Shown here one piece after another: positions 24,684 through 33,459 of a stretch of 43,085 nucleotides of DNA. The number at the start of each line of letters is the position of its first letter. Within the stretch, counting starts at the first letter, position 1. Both the position numbers and the translations under genes were made by a program. Origin of the DNA: Anaerolineae bacterium (GTDB lineage: Bacteria > Chloroflexota > Anaerolineae > JAAYZQ01); assembly GCA_016929795.1 (NCBI GenBank), contig JAFGIA010000209.1:1-43085 (forward strand), read 5' to 3'. Below the pieces are notes generated by a model. The model saw only the letters and a program-made list of their open reading frames with translations, was not told the origin of the DNA and ran no database searches.

Positions 24684-26414
24684 TCAAGGGACAATGTGTC
24701 CACCGCGCTGTTCTGCCCAGCGCGAGATGCGATTCAAATCATGCGGGTCGAGCTCTGCCTCGCCGTCGCTCTCCGCGGCAGGGGGTGGATCGGCCACGGG
24801 ATCGGGAACTTTTGTTGCTGGCGTGCCGGCGGGCGGTTGGTCCGCGTGCGTTTCTTTGACGGCCTGGCTCGGAGTGTATTCGGCAGCCAGCACCAATTTG
24901 ACACTGCAACGGCTACCTAGTACTTCACTCAGCGCTTCCTGGATCTCCATGCGGCGCTGTGGGTCGGCCAGCTTGTCGCGCAGCACGGGCCAGGGAAAGG
25001 TGATCATCACCTCGTTGCCGTTCACTTCCACCGGCCTGCACCCGGAGCGCAGGGCGGCCTGGGAAGCAGGGTTGCGCTGGCGCACCGCGGCGAGGATCGC
25101 GTCCCACGCGGCGGCCACCTGGGTGATGGACAGGGTGCTTGCCGCAGCCAGCCCGGCCTGGGACTCGCCGGGGCCGGGCTGGGGCTCGGCCCCGCCAGCC
25201 TCAGCCTGCTCGGCGGGCGACGTAGGGTGCGCAAGCGTTGGCTGCCCCTGTCGAGGAGGCGGTTTGTCCGCTTGCTGTGCAACCGCGGGTTGAGGCGCAA
25301 CCGCGAGTTCTGGCGCATCGCTGCCTGAAGTGGCGTGCAGGCTCTCCACGAGGGCCATTTCCAGCGACAGTTGTGGGATGGTCTGGAACCCGCGCTTCAG
25401 GTCGGTAGCGGCCTCGTTAAAGAGCCGGATGGCGCGCAGCAGCCTGTCGAGCGTGAGGCTTGCCGCGACTGCTTCCATCTCGGCGGCCTGCTCGGCAGTG
25501 GCGTTCAGTAGGCCCGTGCCTGCCCCCTCTTTGATCAGGAGCAAGCCTCGCAGATACTCGACCACCTCGCGAGCGAATTGACGCGGGTCGGCCCCTTGTG
25601 CTACGTTCTGGTTGATGACATCGAGGCCGCCCGCCACGTCGGCGCGGGCCAGGCACGCAGTCAGCTTGCCGGCTGCCTCACCGGCTATCGTGCCGAGCAC
25701 CATCTGCACCTGGTCGAGCGTGATCTCGTCGCCATAGCTTGTCATCTGGTCGAGCAGGCTGATGGCGTCGCGCACGGCGCCGGTGCTCTGGTGTGCGATC
25801 AGCTCGAGCGCCTGCTCTTCGACCTGCAGCGCCTCTTCTGCCGCGATGTAGCGCAGCCGGCTGGTCAGGTCCTGCATGCTCACACGTCGAAAGTCGAATC
25901 GCTGGCAGCGCGAGGTGATCGTCGCCGGGATTTTTTGCGGGTCTGTGGTGACCAGGACAAAGATGACGTGAGGCGGCGGTTCTTCGAGCGTCTTGAGCAG
26001 GGCGTTGAATGCCTGATCGGTCAGCATGTGCGCCTCGTCGAGCACGTACACCTTGAAGCGTGCCTCGTTGGGGCGAAAGCCGATCTTTTCGCGGATATCA
26101 CGGATCTCGTCGATGCCGCGGTTGCTGGCGGCGTCGATCTCGATCAGGTCGAGCAGCCTGCCCTCGTTGATGGCGACGCACAGGGTGCAGGCGTTGCACG
26201 GGCGCGCCTCTTCGGGCGCCAGGCAATTCACCGCTTTGGCAAGGAGGCGCGCTGTCGTCGTCTTGCCTGTGCCGCGCGGCCCACAAAAGAGGTAGGCGTG
26301 GCGCAGCCGCCCCTGCGCGAGGGCATTGCGCAGGGTGCGGGTGACGTGCTCCTGCCCCACCACCGCATCGAAGGTCTGGGGACGATATTTGAGATAGAGT
26401 GCCTGAGCTGCCAT
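24684..26414 (-). CDS. dnaX: DNA polymerase III subunit gamma/tau
   Basis: Clamp-loader ATPase, 576 residues. YLKYRPQTFDAVVGQEHV opens the AAA+ domain. Walker A GPRGTGKT is at 45-52, the zinc-binding cysteines are C64, C73, C76 and C79, then come Walker B VYVLDEAHML and sensor motif TSRCQRFDFRR. Domain III ends near 365. A Pro/Ala/Gln-rich linker and a C-terminal tau-like region follow (about 430-530). No obvious A-run frameshift signal for a short gamma form was seen. First gene of dnaX-ybaB-recR. Confidence 0.96.
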   Translation of the reverse strand: MAAQALYLKYRPQTFDAVVGQEHVTRTLRNALAQGRLRHAYLFCGPRGTGKTTTARLLAKAVNCLAPEEARPCNACTLCVAINEGRLLDLIEIDAASNRGIDEIRDIREKIGFRPNEARFKVYVLDEAHMLTDQAFNALLKTLEEPPPHVIFVLVTTDPQKIPATITSRCQRFDFRRVSMQDLTSRLRYIAAEEALQVEEQALELIAHQSTGAVRDAISLLDQMTSYGDEITLDQVQMVLGTIAGEAAGKLTACLARADVAGGLDVINQNVAQGADPRQFAREVVEYLRGLLLIKEGAGTGLLNATAEQAAEMEAVAASLTLDRLLRAIRLFNEAATDLKRGFQTIPQLSLEMALVESLHATSGSDAPELAVAPQPAVAQQADKPPPRQGQPTLAHPTSPAEQAEAGGAEPQPGPGESQAGLAAASTLSITQVAAAWDAILAAVRQRNPASQAALRSGCRPVEVNGNEVMITFPWPVLRDKLADPQRRMEIQEALSEVLGSRCSVKLVLAAEYTPSQAVKETHADQPPAGTPATKVPDPVADPPPAAESDGEAELDPHDLNRISRWAEQRGGHIVP

Positions 26415-26440
26415 TCGCTCTCCCTCGCCAGGATGACTGT

Positions 26441-26469
26441 AGTTTACCAGATCCGGGCGGATTGTGCAA
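26441..26469 (-). promoter_or_regulatory. Candidate promoter of dnaX-ybaB-recR
   Basis: On the minus strand TTGCAC (26464-26469), 17 bases, TAAACT (26441-26446). Matches to consensus are moderate; position, 27 bases before the dnaX ATG, is suitable. Confidence 0.42.
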
Positions 26470-26540
26470 GAGTAGGTGGGTGGGGGAGAGGCGGCGGCCC
26501 CAGGTACCTTGTGGGGTGCTGCCGCGAGCGGGTGGGCGGC

Positions 26541-27800
26541 TCAGGCGGCGCGGCGCCCGGTGCGCTTGCGCTCGATGTAGCGGAGCTGGCGCTCGGCGAG
26601 CTTGCCGCCGTCGGGCAGCCTTTCGCGGTAGGCCAGCGCCTGGCGGAACCAGCGCTCGGCGCCGTCGAGGGCACCGCGCTGGAACAGGATCTGCCCCAGT
26701 GCGACGGCGCTCGTCGCGTCGTCCGGGTCGCGCTCGAGGATCTGGAGATAGCGCGCTTCCTCTTCTCGGTGGCGGTCGAGTTTCAGGACAAAGCCGATGT
26801 CGAACACCTGGTCCGGGTCATAGCGCTCGGCTTTATGGCGGATCAGGGCGTGAGCGCGGGGCACGATCCAATCGAGGTGGCGGACGATCTTGACGACTAT
26901 TTCCACATCCTCTGTGTCGGTGTCCGGGTCGAGGTGCAGGTCGAGCGCATCACCCGTGTCGAGGACGGCGTTGAGCGGCTTGGCCTGGCCGTCGATGCGC
27001 AACTGTTGCAGCAGGAGCGACTGCTCACCGACGTTCGCCACGTGCAGCACCTCGCCATCGCGCACGACGCGCAGGTGCTGCTCCTCGCAGCAGTCCTCGC
27101 TACGAACCTGGACGGTTGACTGGTTGGGATAGTGCACGTCGAGGATCTCTAGAAATTCGGCGGTATAGTCCTTCAGGATGCCGACGTGCTCGTACACCAC
27201 CTCGCCTTCGGTAACCTCCACGACGACCCGGGTGCCGACATAGCGCTCGAGCAGGGGGTCATAGCTTGTGCCTACGTAGCCGACGAGGTTCTGACTCAGT
27301 GCATTCAGATAATCCTCGCCGGAAGAGGTGATCCCGCGCGAAGAGGAGGATTGGACCTGGCCGACGAGGATGCCGATCGCCTGGCTGGCGGACTCGAGGG
27401 CCAGGTTGGCCACGTTGCGTGCCCGGCGGCGCAGGCGGCGACCCAGCCCCGGGTGAAAGCTCGCCCTCAGGTCCTGCTCCCTCTTTTCCCATTGCTCCGA
27501 GCCCATCTCGTCGCAGTAGCGATAGATCGCCTGGATCCGGGGGAACTCGTCCTTGTAGAGCACATAGCTCGTTTCTACGTGATGCTCGTCCTGGACGTCA
27601 CTCCGGTAGACCATCTCCAGGGCGTTGGGATAGAGGGTCATCTCGCCCCACACGAGGCGGCCGTCGGTGCGTTCCAATGTGACGTGATAGCCGGCAAAAT
27701 GGCCCAGGCAGCGATCTCGCGCCCGTGCCTTGAGAAAGCCGCTCAACAGCCCACCACCGAGAAGGATGGCGGCCAGGATCAAAAAAGTTGTGTCGAACAT
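26541..27800 (-). CDS. Membrane-anchored protein of unknown function with TPR-like end
   Basis: 419 residues from ATG 27800. The predicted transcription start near 27826 excludes the longer frame from 27842. One N-terminal transmembrane helix (TTFLILAAILLGGGLLSGFL, about 4-23), then a long cytoplasmic part. Residues about 30-90 look like a beta domain (TLERTDGRLVWGEMTLYPNALEMVY), 120-160 are basic helices, and 190-330 form a mixed domain with an RVVVEVTEGEVVYEHVGILKDYT core reminiscent of an SH3/Sm-like barrel. The last 70 residues carry one TPR-like unit (SAVALGQILFQRGALDGAERWFRQALAYRERLP). No family recognised. Monocistronic with its own promoter. Confidence 0.72.
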   Translation of the reverse strand: MFDTTFLILAAILLGGGLLSGFLKARARDRCLGHFAGYHVTLERTDGRLVWGEMTLYPNALEMVYRSDVQDEHHVETSYVLYKDEFPRIQAIYRYCDEMGSEQWEKREQDLRASFHPGLGRRLRRRARNVANLALESASQAIGILVGQVQSSSSRGITSSGEDYLNALSQNLVGYVGTSYDPLLERYVGTRVVVEVTEGEVVYEHVGILKDYTAEFLEILDVHYPNQSTVQVRSEDCCEEQHLRVVRDGEVLHVANVGEQSLLLQQLRIDGQAKPLNAVLDTGDALDLHLDPDTDTEDVEIVVKIVRHLDWIVPRAHALIRHKAERYDPDQVFDIGFVLKLDRHREEEARYLQILERDPDDATSAVALGQILFQRGALDGAERWFRQALAYRERLPDGGKLAERQLRYIERKRTGRRAA

Positions 27801-27832
27801 CTCTGCCCCCTCGCCGGAATCTACTGGTGAAC

Positions 27833-27861
27833 ATTCTATCATCCGGCGAGTAAAAAGTCAA
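27833..27861 (-). promoter_or_regulatory. Promoter of the membrane-anchored TPR-like protein
   Basis: On the minus strand TTGACT (27856-27861), 17 bases, TAGAAT (27833-27838). Start near 27826, giving a leader of about 26 bases. Confidence 0.8.
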
Positions 27862-27909
27862 TTAGAGATATGTTAATTATAAAATCTACATTCCAAACTT
27901 GCGGCTTCT

Positions 27910-27938
27910 TTGCCTTTTCGCCGGCTCTCCGGTATAAT
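27910..27938 (+). promoter_or_regulatory. Promoter of cpaF
   Basis: TTGCCT (27910-27915), 17 bases, perfect TATAAT (27933-27938). Start near 27945, about 105 bases before the cpaF GTG; the leader contains a large hairpin. Confidence 0.82.
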
Positions 27939-27965
27939 AGACAAAATGGTATCATCTTGGGGGGC

Positions 27966-28002
27966 GGGATGTAGGGCGGATTGGCAATCTGCCCTACATC
28001 CC
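27966..28002. repeat. Palindromic element (REP-like hairpin) in the cpaF leader
   Basis: GGGATGTAGGGC (27966-27977) and GCCCTACATCCC (27991-28002) are perfect inverted repeats. Inside, GATT/AATC pair around GGC. GTAGGGCGG...CCGCCCTAC-type palindromes look like dispersed elements. It sits in the transcribed leader of cpaF and is flanked by a partial dispersed-repeat match (28002-28017). Confidence 0.75.
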
Positions 28003-28049
28003 CCAAGTTGTTGAGATGAAACACAAAATGGTCCGAAGGAGGTGCGCTC

Positions 28050-29351
28050 GTGGGAGAGTCGGCTACCAACATTGTCCGGTTGAAACAGTGGATGGTCGAG
28101 CGCTTGCAGGGCTTTGTCGACACGCGGGCGATCCCTGACCGCTCACCAGAGACGCTCCAGATGCTGAACACGAGGTTCAACGAGCTGTGCCAGCACGCCC
28201 AGCTCCAGCTTCCCGAAAGCCAGGCTCGCCAACTCTTTAGCGAGGTGGTCAACGACATCGTCGGCTATGGCCCGATGGAGCCGTACCTGGACGATGACTC
28301 GATTACAGAGGTGATGGCCAATGGCCCTGACCAGATCTATATCGAGCGCGAGGGCCGGCTGATCCTGACGCCGGCGCGTTTCGATGACGAAGCGCACATG
28401 ATGCGCATCATCAATCGCATTATCAAGCCGCTCGGGCGCAAGGTGGACAGAAGCTGGCCGATGGTCGACGCACGCCTGCCCGATGGCTCGCGCGTGAACG
28501 CCATCATCCCGCCTTCGGCGGTCGATGGACCGTCGATCACCATCCGCAAGTTTGCACGCACGCCGCTGACCATCGAAAAGTTGATCGAGTTGGGGTCGAT
28601 CACGCAGCCGATGGCCGAGTTTCTGCGCGCCTGCGTCGTGTCGCGCCTGAACATTGTCGTCTCGGGTGGCACCGGCTCGGGCAAGACGACGCTGCTCAAC
28701 GTGTTGTCCGGCTTTATCCCTGACGGCGAGCGGATCGTGACCGTCGAGGACGCGGCCGAGCTCCAGCTTTCGCAGACGCACGTCGTCCGCCTCGAGACCA
28801 AGCCGCCCGAGCCCGATTCCGCCGACAGCCAGCCGGTGACGATCCGCGACCTGGTGAGGAACTCGCTGCGCATGCGACCTGACCGGATCGTGGTCGGCGA
28901 GTGCCGCGGCGGCGAGGCGCTGGACATGCTGCAGGCCATGAACACGGGGCACGATGGCTCACTGACGACGGTGCATGCTAATACGCCGCGCGACACCTTT
29001 GGCCGGCTCGAGACGCTGACGTTGATGGCTGGCGTCGATTTGCCGATCATGGTCGTGCGCCGCCAGATCACGGCGGCCATCAACCTGATCGTGCAGGTGG
29101 CGCGCATGCGTGACGGCTCGCGCAAGGTGACGTCGATCACCGAGGTGCAGGGGATGGAGGGTGAGACGATCGTGATGCAAGAGCTGTTCCGCTTTGTCGA
29201 AGAGGGCGAGCGCGATGGCAAGATCTTGGGCCACCTGGAGCCATGTGGCATGCGCCCGCGCTTTGAGCCGCGCCTCAAAGCCCACGGCTTTACCCTCTCT
29301 GCCTCGACCTTTATGAAGAGCACGCCGGGTGGGGGGCAATGGGGCCGGTGA
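28050..29351 (+). CDS. cpaF: CpaF/TadA-type secretion ATPase
   Basis: Hexameric ATPase of the type II/IV secretion superfamily, 433 residues, starting at GTG 28050 after GAAGGAGG. N-terminal domain to about 150; Walker A GGTGSGKT at 206-213; Asp box and Walker B in DRIVVGECRGGEALDMLQAMNTGHDG; His motif TTVHANTPRD. CpaF normally powers Tad pilus assembly, but no prepilin, TadB/C or secretin gene lies here, so partners must be encoded elsewhere. The HAD gene overlaps its end by 13 bases. The leader carries a palindromic hairpin. Confidence 0.93.
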   Translation: MGESATNIVRLKQWMVERLQGFVDTRAIPDRSPETLQMLNTRFNELCQHAQLQLPESQARQLFSEVVNDIVGYGPMEPYLDDDSITEVMANGPDQIYIEREGRLILTPARFDDEAHMMRIINRIIKPLGRKVDRSWPMVDARLPDGSRVNAIIPPSAVDGPSITIRKFARTPLTIEKLIELGSITQPMAEFLRACVVSRLNIVVSGGTGSGKTTLLNVLSGFIPDGERIVTVEDAAELQLSQTHVVRLETKPPEPDSADSQPVTIRDLVRNSLRMRPDRIVVGECRGGEALDMLQAMNTGHDGSLTTVHANTPRDTFGRLETLTLMAGVDLPIMVVRRQITAAINLIVQVARMRDGSRKVTSITEVQGMEGETIVMQELFRFVEEGERDGKILGHLEPCGMRPRFEPRLKAHGFTLSASTFMKSTPGGGQWGR

Positions 29352-30070
29352 ACCTTACAGAGGTGCAGGTGGTCTTTTTTGATCTCGACGGCACGCTCAT
29401 CTTTCACGAGCCGGACAGCATGGACGTGATCGCGCGCTTTTGCGCGGGCATCGGCCAGCCCCTGGGCTGCGAGCAAGAACGGATGGGGCGGCGCGTGCGA
29501 CACGAGTACTTTGTCGATCCGGTGATCCGCGACCAGATTGCCGGACTGTCGACGGCCGAGTTTTGGCACCACTTTAACCGGCACTTGCTCGAAGCGATGC
29601 AAGTTCGAGGGGACCTGGATGCGCTGGCCGACAGGCTGACGGCGCAGTTCGACGACGTCGATCTGGCCTATCAGGTTCCGGATGAGGTGTGGCACACGCT
29701 CGACGGGCTGCGCAGTAGGGGCTACCTACTTGGGCTGCTCACCAACCGCGAGAATGTGTCGCGCTTTTACGAGCTGCTCGATACCTTTGACCTGCGGCGC
29801 CATTTCGACGTCGCCCTGTCGTCGGGCGAGGTAGGCCAGGCCAAGCCGCACCCGGCGATCTTTGTCGCGGCCCTCGACCAGATCGGCGCAGCGGCGGCAC
29901 GCTGCATCTATGTCGGCGACAACTACTGGGCCGACGTGATCGGGGCTGAGCGCGCCGGCCTGCGCCCCATCCTGATCGACCCGCTCAGGCTCTTTCCGGA
30001 GGCCGAATGCCTGATCTTGGAGCGGCTCGACGACCTATTGGCCTGGCTGCCCGGGATGCGCAGCGCGTGA
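29339..30070 (+). CDS. HAD-superfamily phosphatase
   Basis: Haloacid-dehalogenase-like hydrolase of 243 residues. Motif I VFFDLDGTLIF (nucleophile Asp and acid Asp), motif II LLTNRE, motif III Lys in GQAKPHPAIF, motif IV IYVGDNYWADVIGA. A helical cap lies between motifs I and II, as in phosphoglycolate phosphatase and pyrophosphatase-like subfamilies. ATG 29339 overlaps cpaF by 13 bases, suggesting coupling. Substrate unknown; co-transcription with cpaF does not yet suggest one. Confidence 0.9.
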   Translation: MGPVNLTEVQVVFFDLDGTLIFHEPDSMDVIARFCAGIGQPLGCEQERMGRRVRHEYFVDPVIRDQIAGLSTAEFWHHFNRHLLEAMQVRGDLDALADRLTAQFDDVDLAYQVPDEVWHTLDGLRSRGYLLGLLTNRENVSRFYELLDTFDLRRHFDVALSSGEVGQAKPHPAIFVAALDQIGAAAARCIYVGDNYWADVIGAERAGLRPILIDPLRLFPEAECLILERLDDLLAWLPGMRSA

Positions 30071-30078
30071 TAGGCGAT

Positions 30079-30120
30079 ACGTGATGCGTGATCTGCTCAT
30101 CACACATCACGTTTCATTTG
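30079..30120. terminator. Hairpin terminator between convergent genes
   Basis: ACGTGATG and GTGAT pair with ATCAC and CATCACGT with one mismatch (30079-30112), followed on the plus strand by TTCATTT. It ends the cpaF-HAD operon and lies against the stop of the minus-strand glycosidase-like gene. Confidence 0.75.
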
Positions 30121-33100
30121 TCCTTTCTCCCTACGGTCCACACTGGCTCTGTGCGCCACACGACGAATTCGGCAATACCCCACGGGTGGTAAGTGGACGA
30201 GTTGGTGGTCTCGACGCGCACGTAGCGGGCGGGGCGTGGGGTGAAGGAGACGTTGATCGTACCCCAGTTATCGTCGTTGCGCCCTACCTCTTGCCAGCTT
30301 GTGCCATTTTCCGAAACTGACACGACATAACCGCGTGCCATCTGGCTCGCCGGGTGCTGCAGTGCCACTTGCTGGATGCGGCGCGCCTCTCCCATGTCCA
30401 CCTGGAACCACATGCCCGGCTTTTGCTTGACCGCACGCGTGTTCCATGCAGTCGACAGATTGCAATCGAGCGCCTCATGTGTGTCGTCCGCGTAGTGACT
30501 TGCCGTCGCGCCGGCCCACGCCTTGGTGACGGCGACGGCCATCTCGCTGATCATCCAGGTGGCGGGCCATTCTGCAGTGCCGATCTGTTCGATGCGCACG
30601 TAACGTGCGGCACATGGCACAAAGGCGGCGTCGATATCGGTCCAGTTGCGCGCGGCCTGGGCCGCGACGCGCCAGTCCTGGCCATCTTCCGATAGCAGCA
30701 GGCGGTAGCCGAGGGGAAACCCGCGACCCGGGCTCGAGATCTTGACACGATCGATGGTGAGCACCTGGCCCATGTCCACCTGGAACCACATTCCAGGCAC
30801 CTGGTCCGCCTTGCTATCCCACACACTGTTCGGGTCACCGTCAAAGGCGAGGGCCACCTCGGCGGGGTTGTGGCTGGCCGTCGCGTTCCAGGCGACGATG
30901 AGCGAGCGATCCGAGATCTCGATCGGCACCTCCAGCGGCGCCGCGCCACGGCGGAAGAACCACGTCTCTCCTTCTTCCACCAGGTCCCAGCGCAAGAGGT
31001 ATTGGCCGGGCACGGCCGGCGTTTTGACCGGCACGTCGGCGACGGTAGCGGTGCTGCCCGGGGCGACGTGGGCGGGGAGGGGGACGTGGAAGGTATCCCA
31101 CGGCTCTGACAGCTTGCCGTCGGCGGTGAACCAGGTGTACGCCAGGTGCACGGGAGAGGGGCCGCTCTTTGTCCATGTGCGCGTGCCGGTGTTCTTGATG
31201 CGGATGGTCGCGTGGTAGACGGATGCTGGCGGGATCCACGCAGGCCACGGCGTCACGACGCTCCACGATACGGCATATTCGGGCGGCACTACCTGCATCA
31301 CCTTTTCCAACACGCCGACGCCCCGAGTGGAAAGCCAGACCCCTTGCTGCACCAGATCCCACACGAGGCGATAGGTGCCGGGCGTGGCGGGCGCGACGAG
31401 GGGCACTTCGCGGAGGACGACGGTATCGCCGGACGGCACTGCACCGGGCAGCCGCACCTGTTCGGCCCCGGCAACCGGCACCTCGGCCCCCTGCTGGGTG
31501 TACCAGCGATAGCCCAGGCGCACGGCGGCGGCGCCCGTCGCGGGCCAGGTGGCCGTGCCGGTGTTCTTGATCCTGAGCAGCGCTAACCCTCTCCCGCCGA
31601 TTTCGAGGCGTACCGGGCCAACGTATTCGATCCAGTGCGCTGCCCACTCGGGAACTGCCGGGGTGACGCGCACGGTCGCCTCGTGCACGGGCGACCCTTT
31701 CCACTGGAACCAGGTGACAAATTCGTGTACCATGTCCATCTGGAGGATATACGAGCCTGCCGGGTTGGGGAACTTGAGCGACGCGTTGACCGCAACCTCT
31801 TCACCGGGAGCAACTGCCCGCGGGAGGGGGGTGCGCAGACCGTCGGCGACGACGACGTTGCGCTCCTGATCGAGCCAGTGGTAACTGATCTGAATTGGGT
31901 TGTTGCCGCCAGGTGTCCATGTCAGAGCGCCATCGTTGCGCACACGCACGGGCACACTGGCGGTTTCGCCTTCGACGCCCTCGGCCGGGACATTGACCGA
32001 CAGCCAGCGGGCACGGTAGCGCGGGCCGGCCTGGACGTCGGGCACGCGATAGGTAGGCGAGTCGAGGGCAGCGAACCAACCTGCCGACGCGCTGACCATG
32101 TCGAGCTCGAGGGTGTAAAAGCCTGGTGCGGCAGGGGCGCGCACCGTCATCGCCGGGACGGTGATCGATTCGCCAGGTGCGACGGGCCCGGGGAGAGGGG
32201 TGTGCGCGTGGCCGACGATGACGGCGCCCCCCACGCCGAGCCAGCGATAGCCCACGGCCACCGCATCGGCGCCCGTGGAAGGCCAGGGCCGGGTGCCAGC
32301 GTTGCGCACGGTGACAGCAAAGGACACGGTGGCACCCAGCTCGACGAGGGTGGGCGCGGAAACGGATATCCACGCCGCCAGGTACTCTGGGCCCGCGGGG
32401 GCGAGCACCACTTGATAGGCGTTGTTCATCGCTTCGAGAAAATCGGCTTGCACTCCGGGCTTGTTTTCGATCGCCCACCCAATCTCTTGTGGGCTGTTCG
32501 GATTGCCAATGATCCACCGGTAGAGGATGAGCGCCTGGATCGGCTGGTTGAGCGGATTGCGGTTCCAGGAGTCGATCTCGCGATAGGCGTTGCGTACCCA
32601 GCCCGTGTTCGCATCGCGCCACGCGCCATATTGATCCGTCTCGGTGATGTATACAGGACGGTCGCGTAGCGATGCCGGGATGGCGCCCATAAAATCACGG
32701 TAGGCGTAAAAGTGGAAGTGGCGGGTGCCAAAGGGTGGGTTCATGGTGGCGTCATTGAACACCAGATCCGGGGCCTGGCCGTGCGTGTAGGTGTGGAGGG
32801 AAATGGCGTCAACCTGTTCGCCCAGCAGGGTGAGGATATCGGCCAGATACTGCACCCAGTCGCCATTCGGGTTACCAGCATATTTGGTCTCTGTGTTCCA
32901 CGGGCCGACAGCGCCGACGACTACCTGATCCTCGCCATGTCCCGGCTGGCTGCGGATCTGGGCGCGGCATTTCTGAAAGCAGTTCGCATAGAGCTGGGGC
33001 GTGATGGTCTGGCCCTGGGGGCCACCTGGACGCTCGGCTGAGAGGTTCATCTCGTTGCCAATGATCCAGATGTGACAGCCCGGGCTCGCCGCCGCAAAGT

Positions 33101-33359
33101 TGCCGCAGCGCACGGCAAAGGCGTTGTACTGCGACGAGTTGGGGATGGTGCCGCCACTGCCGTAGCCATTATTCAGGCGGACAATGACGCCCAGGCCCTG
33201 GTTCGTGAGGTCGGTGTAGTTGCTGCCGCTGTAATTGTTCGGATCGGCGCCGATCGCCTCGGTGACGAGTACCCAGCCGCGCCGGCTCTTTTGGAGCATC
33301 AAGTGCTCCGCGCCGCGATCGTGCATGCCAAAGATATACGGGGGATAGAAGTCGGTCAT
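30114..33359 (-). CDS. Glycoside-hydrolase-like protein with Ig repeats and two discoidin domains
   Basis: 1081 residues from ATG 33359, set by a GGAGAAGGAGAG ribosome-binding site. Residues 1-335 look like a clan GH-A TIM barrel: WIIGNE with likely acid/base E103, and PVYITETDQYG with likely nucleophile E240. Four Ig-like modules of about 110 residues follow (345-815), each marked by a G-T-x-x-W-P motif, e.g. GTRPWPSTG, GALTWTPGG, GTATWPATG and GTRTWTKSG. These resemble NBR1-type Ig domains. Two F5/8C discoidin domains (about 818-946 and 947-1081) both contain PGMWFQVDMG. No signal peptide or membrane segment is visible, odd for a carbohydrate-binding architecture. Lies 100 bases downstream of a response-regulator gene on the same strand. 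Substrate unknown. Confidence 0.82.
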   Translation of the reverse strand: MTDFYPPYIFGMHDRGAEHLMLQKSRRGWVLVTEAIGADPNNYSGSNYTDLTNQGLGVIVRLNNGYGSGGTIPNSSQYNAFAVRCGNFAAASPGCHIWIIGNEMNLSAERPGGPQGQTITPQLYANCFQKCRAQIRSQPGHGEDQVVVGAVGPWNTETKYAGNPNGDWVQYLADILTLLGEQVDAISLHTYTHGQAPDLVFNDATMNPPFGTRHFHFYAYRDFMGAIPASLRDRPVYITETDQYGAWRDANTGWVRNAYREIDSWNRNPLNQPIQALILYRWIIGNPNSPQEIGWAIENKPGVQADFLEAMNNAYQVVLAPAGPEYLAAWISVSAPTLVELGATVSFAVTVRNAGTRPWPSTGADAVAVGYRWLGVGGAVIVGHAHTPLPGPVAPGESITVPAMTVRAPAAPGFYTLELDMVSASAGWFAALDSPTYRVPDVQAGPRYRARWLSVNVPAEGVEGETASVPVRVRNDGALTWTPGGNNPIQISYHWLDQERNVVVADGLRTPLPRAVAPGEEVAVNASLKFPNPAGSYILQMDMVHEFVTWFQWKGSPVHEATVRVTPAVPEWAAHWIEYVGPVRLEIGGRGLALLRIKNTGTATWPATGAAAVRLGYRWYTQQGAEVPVAGAEQVRLPGAVPSGDTVVLREVPLVAPATPGTYRLVWDLVQQGVWLSTRGVGVLEKVMQVVPPEYAVSWSVVTPWPAWIPPASVYHATIRIKNTGTRTWTKSGPSPVHLAYTWFTADGKLSEPWDTFHVPLPAHVAPGSTATVADVPVKTPAVPGQYLLRWDLVEEGETWFFRRGAAPLEVPIEISDRSLIVAWNATASHNPAEVALAFDGDPNSVWDSKADQVPGMWFQVDMGQVLTIDRVKISSPGRGFPLGYRLLLSEDGQDWRVAAQAARNWTDIDAAFVPCAARYVRIEQIGTAEWPATWMISEMAVAVTKAWAGATASHYADDTHEALDCNLSTAWNTRAVKQKPGMWFQVDMGEARRIQQVALQHPASQMARGYVVSVSENGTSWQEVGRNDDNWGTINVSFTPRPARYVRVETTNSSTYHPWGIAEFVVWRTEPVWTVGRKDK

Positions 33360-33459
33360 GGATTCTCTCCTTCTCCTCTGCAAAGGACGTGACCGGATCA
33401 CAGATGGCAACGGCACGCTGCCCCCGTGGACAGCAAAAATGGTCGAGGAACCGGGTAAA

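Noticed and set aside
25578..27119. 513-codon plus-strand ORF
   Set aside because: Runs antisense through dnaX and the membrane-anchored protein and through their promoter gap, with no recognisable domain.
28337..29695. 452-codon minus-strand ORF opposite cpaF
   Set aside because: Antisense shadow of conserved CpaF motifs with Arg/Ser-rich composition.
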